From NCBI GenBank assembly GCA_964484935.1, contig CAZAFW010000032.1:1-18170 (forward strand): a stretch of 18,170 nucleotides of DNA, read 5' to 3'. Every line of letters begins with the position of its first letter. Position 1 is the first letter of the stretch. The position numbers were made by a program, and so were the translations under genes. Below, piece after piece: positions 1 through 6,360 of the stretch. Under the pieces are notes generated by a model. That model searched no databases. It was given only the letters and a program-made list of their open reading frames with translations, and was not told the origin of the DNA. Origin of the DNA: BM714 sp964484935 (GTDB taxonomy: Bacteria > Bacillota > Clostridia > Peptostreptococcales > BM714).

Positions 1-1209
1 ATGATATGGAAATTTTGCCTCTACGGATTTCTCAAGAACCTCAGGTTCTTCGAGCCCTACCTTGTCATATTCCTGTTGTCGCTTGAGCTTGACCTTTTTT
101 CGATAGGAATACTCTATGCGGTGAGGGAGGCAGTTACATACATATTCGAGGTGCCTTCCGGCATAATTGCAGACACATACGGCAAGAAGAAAGAGCTCAT
201 GGCCTGTTTCGTGTTCTACATAATATCCTTCGGCCTTTTTTTCTCGGGGAGGAACTTTGCAGTATTGACCCTTGCCATGGTTTTTTTCGGACTGGGGGAA
301 GCTTTCCGGTCGGGAACCCACAAGGCCATGATATACACCTATCTCGAGCGCAGAGGCTGGTTCGTCCACAAGACTTATGTCTACGGAAGGACAAGGTCAT
401 TTTCTCTTCTGGGTTCGGCCGTGTCGGCATTTCTTTCGGTTGCTCTCATTTTGAATGTTCCTGCCATGAGGTGGATATTCCTTTTCAGCGTGCTGCCCTA
501 TCTGCTGGACTTTTTTCTTATAAGCACATATCCGTCTTATCTTGACGAGCGCAAGGAAAGCGAAATAAGTCTGTCGGCTTTCTACAACGGCAGCCTGGAC
601 CGCTTAAAAAGCATATTCGGCAACAGAGCCCTTAGGAAGATACTTGTAAGCTCCTCCCTTTTCGACGGAATATTCAAGTCCATAAAGGACTATATACAGC
701 CCATACTCGAAGTCATCCTTTTGGGCGGACTTGTTCTCGGGCTTTCGGAAGAGGGCGGCGCAGACACGCTGAAGGTCTATCTCGGAGTCACATACGGTGT
801 TTTCTATATATTCAGCGCGCTTGCATCCCGCAATGTCTACCGCCTGAAAAAATTTGCCTCTTCAAAACGCCTCATGGATGTTTTTTTCGACATAATGGGA
901 ATGGGAGCCCTAGTCGCCTCATTTGCAATATGGACTGAGCAAAAGTTCCTCGCCATAGCGGTCTTCTTTTTGCTGTACATTTTGAAGGATGCGAGGAGGC
1001 CTCTATTTGTAGATGTTTCGGGGGACCTCATGAAAAAAACGGAAAGAGCGACGGCTCTTTCCGTTGACAGTCAGTTGAAGTCGGTTTTCATGATAGTTCT
1101 TGCTCCCCTTTTCGGCTTCATCGCCGACAGGTTTTCGATGGAAATCCTTTTTGCGGCAATGGGAATCGCTTCTATTCTGGCGAATCGATATTTTCATTCA
1201 GAAAACTAA
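1..1209 (+). CDS. MFS transporter (major facilitator family efflux-type permease)
   Basis: This is a 402-residue integral membrane protein with about twelve hydrophobic segments. It is predicted to be a proton-coupled secondary transporter of the inner membrane. A motif-A-like loop between the second and third helices (residues about 54-66, G-x-x-A-D-x-x-G-K-K-K) is the MFS hallmark. A related G-F-I-A-D-R-F loop lies near residue 377. Length is normal for a 12-helix MFS protein. The ATG is the first base of the window, so no ribosome binding site can be seen and an upstream start cannot be excluded, but the N-terminus looks complete because the first helix is present. The gene converges with the diguanylate cyclase gene and overlaps its 3' end by 38 bp. 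The substrate cannot be assigned; drug-export families share this layout. Confidence 0.85.
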   Translation: MIWKFCLYGFLKNLRFFEPYLVIFLLSLELDLFSIGILYAVREAVTYIFEVPSGIIADTYGKKKELMACFVFYIISFGLFFSGRNFAVLTLAMVFFGLGEAFRSGTHKAMIYTYLERRGWFVHKTYVYGRTRSFSLLGSAVSAFLSVALILNVPAMRWIFLFSVLPYLLDFFLISTYPSYLDERKESEISLSAFYNGSLDRLKSIFGNRALRKILVSSSLFDGIFKSIKDYIQPILEVILLGGLVLGLSEEGGADTLKVYLGVTYGVFYIFSALASRNVYRLKKFASSKRLMDVFFDIMGMGALVASFAIWTEQKFLAIAVFFLLYILKDARRPLFVDVSGDLMKKTERATALSVDSQLKSVFMIVLAPLFGFIADRFSMEILFAAMGIASILANRYFHSEN

Positions 1210-2464
1210 GCTGCTTGTACTCTTTTTTTGCCGCATACATTAGCTCGTCAGCTTTCTTTATCAAATCGGTATAAGTCTCACCGTCCTGCGGAAACTCTGC
1301 AATTCCGTAGCTGAAAGAGACTGGTATCTCCATATCATCGAACCTGCATGGGTGGGCATTGAAATATTCGCGAAATTCCTCAATGCGCACTACAAGGTCT
1401 TTCCAATCGCAAAGATAGAAGGATGCGATGAATTCGTCGCCGCCGAAGCGGGCCAGGATGTCCTGCTTGCGAACAAGCTTCTTGAGTTCGCCAGCGAAAT
1501 ATGAAAGGCATCTGTCCCCGGCCAGATGGCCGTGGGTGTCGTTTATGCGCTTAAGCCCGTCGAGGTCGAAAAGGACAATGAGGAAGGTTATGGGGTAGCG
1601 AGTAGACTTTTGGATGTCCATCTTCACAATGTCCGTGAAATAGCGCCTGTTGTAAACGTTTGTGAGAGAGTCGAAGCGGGACAGGTAGTAAAAATTTTCT
1701 ATGCGGTTTCGGTTCTTTATCGCAAATTCCGCCTGGGTTGTGAAATACTTCATGAAATGAAGTGAATCTTCGTCAAATGCGTTCTTGCGGGTGCTGTCGA
1801 CATTAATCATTCCGTAGAGCTTTCCGTCAATAAAAATAGGACAGCTCATGGTGCTCTCGAAACAGAGGTCGATGGTTTTTTCAAAGGCCTTTGAAATTTC
1901 AGGGGCCACTATTGACCTGCTGAATTCATGTGAATTGTCGATGATTACAGGACCTTTTATTTTTCCGTTGGTTTTTTGCCAAAGGAAGGTTTCTTTGATG
2001 TCCATCTTTATGTCCGAAAGGGCTTCTGCGTTGTAGCCTTTTGAAGCCGTGAATGAAAGCTTGTTGTCATCGCCAACAAGCATTATGCTTCCTACCACAG
2101 CATGGTCTATGGAGCTTATTGCGTATTCGAGGATTTTTTCGAATGCGTTTTCCGAGTTCTGCACATCCATAAGATCATGGGTCAAGGCTATTATTCTATC
2201 CTGCACTTGTGCGTTGCTTGTCAATTTGTCGATTTTTCTTTGCGAACGGTCAAGTTTTTTGTCTGAAGTCTCAAGAAGGTGCCTTGTATAAAGAAAGGAA
2301 TAGGTAAGAGCCAATAAAACCGCCAGCGTAAAAATGCCGAATCTGTAGAGAAGCGAGTCTCCCCACGGCAATATGTTTTGCGATGAGAGAATAATTGCCG
2401 AAGACAATATAAGAAAAACTCCAATCAAAGAGTATTCAATAAACAAATGATTGTATTTTCCCAT
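1172..2464 (-). CDS. Membrane-anchored diguanylate cyclase (GAF-GGDEF)
   Basis: This 430-residue protein is predicted to make cyclic di-GMP from two GTP molecules. It has two N-terminal membrane helices (residues about 9-28 and 42-60), then a short charged coiled coil (62-85), a GAF-like sensor domain (about 95-250) and a C-terminal GGDEF domain (about 262-425). The active-site motif G-G-D-E-F is intact at 341-345. The substrate-binding stretch F-D-L-D-G-L-K-R-I-N-D is at 299-309. An R-x-x-D inhibitory site (R332-D335) lies five residues before GGDEF, so product inhibition is likely. There is no EAL or HD-GYP domain, so it should only synthesise. The start is supported by AAGGAG nine bases upstream and a divergent promoter shared in part with the nfeD side. 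The GAF ligand is unknown. Confidence 0.9.
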   Translation of the reverse strand: MGKYNHLFIEYSLIGVFLILSSAIILSSQNILPWGDSLLYRFGIFTLAVLLALTYSFLYTRHLLETSDKKLDRSQRKIDKLTSNAQVQDRIIALTHDLMDVQNSENAFEKILEYAISSIDHAVVGSIMLVGDDNKLSFTASKGYNAEALSDIKMDIKETFLWQKTNGKIKGPVIIDNSHEFSRSIVAPEISKAFEKTIDLCFESTMSCPIFIDGKLYGMINVDSTRKNAFDEDSLHFMKYFTTQAEFAIKNRNRIENFYYLSRFDSLTNVYNRRYFTDIVKMDIQKSTRYPITFLIVLFDLDGLKRINDTHGHLAGDRCLSYFAGELKKLVRKQDILARFGGDEFIASFYLCDWKDLVVRIEEFREYFNAHPCRFDDMEIPVSFSYGIAEFPQDGETYTDLIKKADELMYAAKKEYKQLSFLNENIDSPE

Positions 2465-2511
2465 AAAGAATAGCTCCTTTCAAGGATAGAATTCACAAGG
2501 ATATCAATTAC

Positions 2512-2540
2512 AGTATATTACAAGTAGGGCACATTTTGAA
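2512..2540 (-). promoter_or_regulatory. Predicted sigma-A promoter of the diguanylate cyclase gene
   Basis: On the minus strand TTCAAA (2535-2540) and TATACT (2512-2517) are separated by 17 bases, about 48 bp upstream of the ATG. The -35 overlaps a possible -35 (TTGAAA, 2536-2541) for the divergent nfeD direction. This is a match by eye only. Confidence 0.5.
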
Positions 2541-2563
2541 ACCATTCCGTAAATATTTATGTT
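2536..2563 (+). promoter_or_regulatory. Weak candidate promoter toward nfeD
   Basis: TTGAAA (2536-2541) is followed after 16 bases by TATGTT (2558-2563). An alternative -10 is TAAAAT at 2563-2568, but its spacing is poor. The -35 is good and the -10 weak. A promoter must exist here or just downstream because nfeD has no upstream gene on its strand. Confidence 0.3.
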
Positions 2564-2611
2564 AAAATTTTTGATAGAATCCGAGAGAAGGCAAAAGATT
2601 GGAAAAAGGGG

Positions 2612-2674
2612 ATGAATTTGCATTGGCAAACAAAACGAATCAGGCATAGAAAGCCTGAAATCTTGACTAAATGA
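2612..2674 (+). CDS. Possible 20-residue leader peptide
   Basis: A short basic reading frame starts at ATG 2612 and begins M-N-L-H-W-Q-T-K-R. Its stop TGA overlaps the ATG of the next tiny frame in the ATGA arrangement usual for coupled genes. The purine-rich AAAAAGGGG directly abuts the ATG, which is too close for a good Shine-Dalgarno site; GGAA at 2601 gives a better distance but is weak. No family is recognised. It may be a leader peptide, or chance. Confidence 0.2.
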   Translation: MNLHWQTKRIRHRKPEILTK

Positions 2675-2721
2675 GCCCCTTGTGGGATAGTTTCAGCGAA
2701 AAGAGGGTATTTAAACCCTAA
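2671..2721 (+). CDS. Possible 16-residue leader peptide coupled to the previous one
   Basis: This tiny frame, MSPLWDSFSEKRVFKP, begins inside the stop of the preceding tiny frame (ATGA, 2671-2674) and ends at TAA 2719-2721, 20 bases before the proposed nfeD start. It could couple translation into nfeD. No family is recognised, and a frame this short is weak evidence alone. Confidence 0.2.
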   Translation: MSPLWDSFSEKRVFKP

Positions 2722-2741
2722 AGAGAAGGGAGGCGAGAGCC

Positions 2742-3197
2742 ATTTTTGGATTTATAACGGATATTTGGTTTTGGATTGGAGCTGCTGTGGTCTTTGCCGT
2801 CATAGAGGCGGTAACATTCGGGCTGGCTACAATCTGGTTTGCAGTGGGAGCTGTAGCCGCTATAGGCGCATCTGCCATAGGATTGAATTTTTACATGCAA
2901 ACGGCTGTTTTTTTTGTGGTTTCGATAGTTTTGCTCTATTTTACGCGCCCCATTGCAAAGGAGTATCTTAAAATAGGCGCACAGAAGACCAACGTGTCGG
3001 AACTCAAAGGACAAAATGGAATAGTAAAGAAAAAGATTTTCCCCCATGAGACGGGACAGGTAAAAATAAAGGGGCAGATATGGACAGCCGTCTCAGAAGA
3101 TGGTGAAGAAATCGACGAAAAGACTGAAGTGGTGGTCGCTGGAGTCGAAGGAGTCAAGGTGATAGTCAAACCTAAGAACATACAAGGAGGAAATTGA
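2742..3197 (+). CDS. NfeD-family membrane protein (short form), likely ATT start
   Basis: This is a short-form NfeD protein, about 151 residues. It has N-terminal hydrophobic segments (W-F-W-I-G-A-A-V-V-F and on) followed by a C-terminal OB-fold (about residues 95-148) with the G-x-V-K-I-x-G-x-x-W pattern. NfeD proteins work with SPFH/stomatin partners in the membrane, and the stomatin gene follows after one base. Start choice: the only in-frame ATG/GTG/TTG is the GTG at 2787, which would cut away most of the first membrane helix and has no ribosome binding site. The frame is open back to 2715. An ATT at 2742 lies eight bases after GGGAGG (2728-2733) and gives I/M-F-G-F-I-T-D-I-W-F-W, a normal NfeD beginning. 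I therefore propose an ATT start; a sequence error in an ATG is the alternative. Confidence 0.8.
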   Translation: MFGFITDIWFWIGAAVVFAVIEAVTFGLATIWFAVGAVAAIGASAIGLNFYMQTAVFFVVSIVLLYFTRPIAKEYLKIGAQKTNVSELKGQNGIVKKKIFPHETGQVKIKGQIWTAVSEDGEEIDEKTEVVVAGVEGVKVIVKPKNIQGGN

Positions 3198-3198
3198 A

Positions 3199-4107
3199 AT
3201 GGCGCAATTTATAATTATAGTTGTACTGATTCTGTTGGTGCTCGCGCTCATAGTGCCCAACATACGCATCGTTCCCCAGTCGAGGGCATACGTAATTGAA
3301 AGGCTGGGAGGATACAACGGAACATGGGAGGTTGGGCTGCACTTTAAGCTTCCGCTCATAGACCGCATAGCGGGCAAGGTTTCGCTCAAGGAGCACGTGA
3401 TTGATTTTCCGCCCCAGCCCGTAATAACCAAGGACAACGTAACAATGCAGATAGACACCGTTGTATACTATCAAATAACGGACGCTAAGGCATACGCCTA
3501 CGGAGTCGAGAACCCAATGAGCGCAATAGAAAACCTCACGGCGACCACGCTGCGTAACATAATAGGCGAGCTCGAGCTTGACCAGACCCTCACATCGAGG
3601 GACGTTATAAACACCAAAATGCGCAGCATACTTGACGAGGCCACAGACCCCTGGGGCATAAAGGTCAACCGCGTCGAGCTCAAGAACATAATGCCTCCCG
3701 AAGAGATACAGGACGCAATGGAGAGGCAGATGAAGGCAGAGCGAGGCAGAAGAGAATCCATCCTCAGGGCAGAGGGAGAAAAAAGGTCGGTCATACTCAT
3801 TGCAGAGGGAAACAAAGAATCCGCAATACTTAACGCGGAGGCAAAAAAAGAGGCCGCAATACGCGAAGCCGAGGGTAAGGCAAAAGCCATACTCAAGGTG
3901 CAAAGCGCAACAGCCGAAGGTCTTAAAATGATCAAGGCGGCGAGGCCCGACAACATGGTAATATCCATAAAAAGCCTGGAGGCTCTTGAAAAAGTGGCGG
4001 ACGGAAAGGCCACAAAACTTATAATACCTTCCGAGATACAAAGCTTGGCAGGGTTGGCGGCGTCTCTAAAGGAAATAGTCGGAGAAGTGGAAAAAGAGCA
4101 AGAATAG
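3199..4107 (+). CDS. Stomatin/SPFH-domain membrane protein (QmcA/YbbK type)
   Basis: This 302-residue SPFH (stomatin, prohibitin, flotillin, HflK/C) protein has one N-terminal membrane helix (residues 2-20) and an SPFH core from about 21 to 190 containing I-V-P-Q-S-R-A-Y-V-I-E-R-L-G. An Ala/Glu/Lys-rich coiled coil follows (about 175-240, repeats of A-E-G-x-K/E-x-x-A-I). Such proteins form large membrane oligomers and are usually paired with NfeD. The function is usually described as membrane organisation or protease control, but the client is not known. The ATG follows the nfeD stop by one base, with AAGGAGG at 3184-3190 and eight bases of spacing, so the two genes form one operon. A strong terminator follows 13 bases after the stop. 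Confidence 0.92.
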   Translation: MAQFIIIVVLILLVLALIVPNIRIVPQSRAYVIERLGGYNGTWEVGLHFKLPLIDRIAGKVSLKEHVIDFPPQPVITKDNVTMQIDTVVYYQITDAKAYAYGVENPMSAIENLTATTLRNIIGELELDQTLTSRDVINTKMRSILDEATDPWGIKVNRVELKNIMPPEEIQDAMERQMKAERGRRESILRAEGEKRSVILIAEGNKESAILNAEAKKEAAIREAEGKAKAILKVQSATAEGLKMIKAARPDNMVISIKSLEALEKVADGKATKLIIPSEIQSLAGLAASLKEIVGEVEKEQE

Positions 4108-4120
4108 AAAGTTTGACTGC

Positions 4121-4160
4121 AAAACCCCCGGATGCATCTAGCCTGATTCCGGGGGTTTTT
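4121..4160 (+). terminator. Rho-independent terminator after the stomatin gene
   Basis: CCCCCGGA (4125-4132) pairs with TCCGGGGG (4148-4155) around a 15-base loop. The stem is extended by A/T pairs and followed by TTTTT. It closes the nfeD-stomatin operon. Confidence 0.93.
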
Positions 4161-4222
4161 GATTGATAACAGTATAAATTAATAAATTAACAAATAATTA
4201 ACATCAAATATCAAAAAATGAC

Positions 4223-4252
4223 TTGCAAAAGGGTGATTGGATATAGTATATT
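4223..4252 (+). promoter_or_regulatory. Promoter of the [FeFe]-hydrogenase operon
   Basis: TTGCAA (4223-4228) and TATATT (4247-4252) are 18 bases apart. The perfect 10-bp palindrome TTGTATACAA (4251-4260) begins within the -10, at the expected transcription start, and could be an operator. The rest of the gap from 4161 to 4396 holds an AT-rich upstream segment with TTAACAA-like words and a 5' untranslated region of about 135 bases. I see no clear riboswitch in it. Confidence 0.6.
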
Positions 4253-4396
4253 GTATACAAGCTAAATGATAAATCTTTTTCAAGCAACTCCTCGTAATAA
4301 TTTTTATTATCTTCAGCCTGCAGATGATGCAATTCTTCGGGTTGGAGGTACATTTTTTTGAAAGAGATTGTTAAAAATATAACAAAAGGAGAAGAC

Positions 4397-4657
4397 ATGG
4401 AAATAAGCATATGTGTTGGAAGCGCGTGTCACTTGAAGGGCTCGTACGATGTAATAAGGGCCATGGAGAATATGGTCAAGGAAAATGGGATGGAGGAACA
4501 AATAACAATCAAGGCGGCATTTTGCCTGGGTCAGTGCACCAAAGCCGTTTCTGTCAAATTCGGCGGAAATATCCATTCTGTTAGGAAAGACAATGTCGGG
4601 GAATTTTTCGAAAACCATGTCCTTGCCAAGGCAAAGAAACTGGAGGCGGAAAAATGA
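4397..4657 (+). CDS. Thioredoxin-fold [2Fe-2S] ferredoxin-like protein
   Basis: This 86-residue protein has the thioredoxin-like [2Fe-2S] ferredoxin fold found in the HydC/NuoE C-terminal family. Its four cluster ligands fit C6-x4-C11 and C43-x3-C47 (I-C-V-G-S-A-C and F-C-L-G-Q-C). It should carry electrons, or act as a redox partner, for the hydrogenases encoded downstream. I chose ATG 4397 because AAGGAG ends five bases before it and related proteins begin with M-x-I-x-I-C-x-G. A TTG at 4358 with GGAGG nine bases upstream is a possible longer start. Its stop overlaps the next ATG (ATGA), which points to translational coupling and a shared complex. The arrangement recalls the hfs gene cluster described in Thermoanaerobacterium. 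Confidence 0.88.
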   Translation: MEISICVGSACHLKGSYDVIRAMENMVKENGMEEQITIKAAFCLGQCTKAVSVKFGGNIHSVRKDNVGEFFENHVLAKAKKLEAEK

Positions 4658-6360
4658 ACCTGTTTGAGATAGACAAGGAAAAATGCAACAACTGTTACAA
4701 GTGTTTGCGAGCCTGTCCTTCCAAGGCCATAAGGATGGTTAACGACAGGGCGGAGGTTGTAGAGGAGAGGTGCATCTTTTGCGGAAACTGCCAGACCATC
4801 TGCCCTCAGCAAGCTATTTCAATCAAAAGCGAACTCTTTAACATAAGGAAGGCAATTTCAGATGGCAGGGAAGTTGTGGCAAGCGTGGCGCCTTCTTTCG
4901 CAGGTGTTTTCGGGGAAAAAAAGCCGGAGCAGATTTCATCAGCGCTCAGGAAACTTGGCTTTTCCCATGTCGAGGAGACGGCATCGGGAGCAGCCCTCGT
5001 AACCAGGGCATACCGCGAAATTGTCAAGGAGAAGGGACCGGGCCTGTATATATCTTCCGCATGTCCGTCCGCGGTCAATTTGATTGAGAAATACTATCCG
5101 GACCTTTCGGAAAATCTTTTGCCTGTCAAATCGCCTATGCTGGCCCACTGCGAACTGATCAAATTTCTCTATGGGAAAGAGGCATTCACTGTTTTCATAG
5201 GCCCCTGCGCAGCCAAGAAAAAAGAGGCGGAGGAAGCAGAAAAAAGCCCGGTTGACGCTGTCCTCACCTTCAAGGAGCTCAAGGAGTGGTTTGACGACAG
5301 GGAGATATGTGTTACAGACTTGAAACCTCTGCCATTTGACAGCAGGAGCACTGCTATGGGAGCGGCCTATCCCTTAAAGGGAGGAATAGCCTCAGGCCTT
5401 GAGGACCTTCTTTCCTGCCGCCAGGTCGACGGAATAGAGGAGGCAAAGGAAATGCTTAAGTATCTTGGGAGCGTAAAAGAAGAAGCGGCCTTTGTGGAGA
5501 TAAGCGTTTGCAGGGGAAGCTGCATAGGCGGCCCCGTATTGCCTTCGTCCGCCCCCAACTATTACGGCCGGGAAAAGTGCATACAAAACTACAGGGAAAG
5601 AATAAGCGCAATAGGGGAGGGCGGAGACAAAATGTTTCCTCCCGCCTTCGACATTTCTGCTTCTTATTCCGCCCGTCCCGTAAAAAAGGCCCAGCCAAAA
5701 GAGGAAGACATAAAAAAAATACTGCAGCGCATGTGGAAATACACAGAAAAGGACCAACTCAATTGCGAGGCCTGCGGATATGGAAACTGCAGGGAAAAGG
5801 CGGTTGCCGTCTTCGAGGGGATGGCGGAGACATCCATGTGCCTTCCCTACATGAGGGCACGTGCGGAAAGTCTCAAAAACATAATATTCGACAACAGCCC
5901 AAACATAATATTCATGCTAGACAGGGAACTCAGGATAAAAGAGGCAAACCCCAGGGCCGAGGCTGTTTTTCAGATAGACGCCAAAGCGTGGAAGGGAAGG
6001 GACATGGAGGATCTGCTGGACGCGCAAATTTTCCGTGATGTGCTTGAAACGAAAAAAAATCTATACAACCACAAAGTGGCGTATGCCAACTACGGGCTGA
6101 CTATGCTTGAGAGCGTCCTCTACATCGAGGAGCAGGAAGTTTTGCTTTGCATAATGTCGGACGTCACCCGCCAGGAGAAAGGCCAGGCTGAACTTGCCGA
6201 AATGAAGAAAAACACAATAGATGCGGCCCAAAAGGTCATAGACAAGCAAATGAGGGTTGCCCAGGAAATAGCTTCCCTCCTGGGGGAAACGACTGCAGAG
6301 ACAAAGGTCACCCTCATGAAGCTAAAGAAACTCTCCCAGAAGGAAGGGGGAGGATACTAA
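4654..6360 (+). CDS. Sensory-type [FeFe]-hydrogenase with PAS domain
   Basis: This 568-residue protein has, in order: two [4Fe-4S] ferredoxin motifs (C11, C14, C17, C21 and C40, C43, C46, C50); an H-cluster domain (about 70-320) with ligands C137, C185, C286 and C290; a further four-cysteine Fe-S domain (C371, C374, C379, C396); a PAS domain (about 406-505); and a C-terminal helical tail. The first H-cluster loop reads S-A-C-P-S, where catalytic hydrogenases have S-C-C-P. The proton-transfer cysteine is therefore alanine (A136), as reported for the sensory enzyme of Thermotoga maritima. Loop 3 is C-R-G-S-C-I-G-G-P. This supports an H2 or redox sensor signalling through the PAS and tail, though PAS-bearing members of hfs clusters have also been linked to H2 production. 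No kinase or GGDEF domain is attached; the next gene, overlapping by one base, encodes a phosphatase. Confidence 0.92.
   Translation: MNLFEIDKEKCNNCYKCLRACPSKAIRMVNDRAEVVEERCIFCGNCQTICPQQAISIKSELFNIRKAISDGREVVASVAPSFAGVFGEKKPEQISSALRKLGFSHVEETASGAALVTRAYREIVKEKGPGLYISSACPSAVNLIEKYYPDLSENLLPVKSPMLAHCELIKFLYGKEAFTVFIGPCAAKKKEAEEAEKSPVDAVLTFKELKEWFDDREICVTDLKPLPFDSRSTAMGAAYPLKGGIASGLEDLLSCRQVDGIEEAKEMLKYLGSVKEEAAFVEISVCRGSCIGGPVLPSSAPNYYGREKCIQNYRERISAIGEGGDKMFPPAFDISASYSARPVKKAQPKEEDIKKILQRMWKYTEKDQLNCEACGYGNCREKAVAVFEGMAETSMCLPYMRARAESLKNIIFDNSPNIIFMLDRELRIKEANPRAEAVFQIDAKAWKGRDMEDLLDAQIFRDVLETKKNLYNHKVAYANYGLTMLESVLYIEEQEVLLCIMSDVTRQEKGQAELAEMKKNTIDAAQKVIDKQMRVAQEIASLLGETTAETKVTLMKLKKLSQKEGGGY

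Larger units (their letters stand above)
2581..2741 (+). other. Foldable 5' leader of the nfeD-stomatin operon
   Basis: The stretch before nfeD holds several nested complementary segments. AAGGGG (2607-2612 region) can pair with CCCCTT (2677-2682 region). Inside lie TTTGC/GCAAA (2617-2630, loop ATTG) and TCAGGC/GCCTGA (2640-2658). After it comes AGGGT/ACCCT (2704-2719). It then runs into the GGGAGG ribosome binding site at 2728-2733. I compared it by memory with the common Clostridial riboswitch classes (c-di-GMP, ydaO, yybP, SAM, T-box, glmS) and found no convincing match. It could be an unrecognised cis-regulatory RNA or simply leader sequence carrying small reading frames. Confidence 0.3.

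Noticed and set aside
1..1209. Specific antibiotic-resistance label for the MFS transporter
   Set aside because: Motif-A-like loops show only the superfamily; nothing in the sequence identifies the substrate.
2581..2741. Known riboswitch (c-di-GMP, c-di-AMP, Mn, SAM, glmS, T-box) in the nfeD leader
   Set aside because: Some short words look similar, such as GGCAAA, but the conserved cores are not present in the right order.
3172..4041. Long open frame antisense to the stomatin gene
   Set aside because: Its composition (rich in Tyr, Leu, Cys, His) is what the complement of a Glu/Lys/Ala-rich coding frame produces; the sense gene is clear.
4176..4204. Rex-like operator upstream of the hydrogenase promoter
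   Set aside because: A TTAACAA half-site is present, but the opposite half matches the TTGTTAA consensus at only about four of seven positions and the region is simply very AT-rich.
5508..6038. Alternative frame inside the sensory hydrogenase gene
   Set aside because: It is very rich in Arg and Lys, has no start signal, and lies wholly within a frame with complete cofactor motifs.
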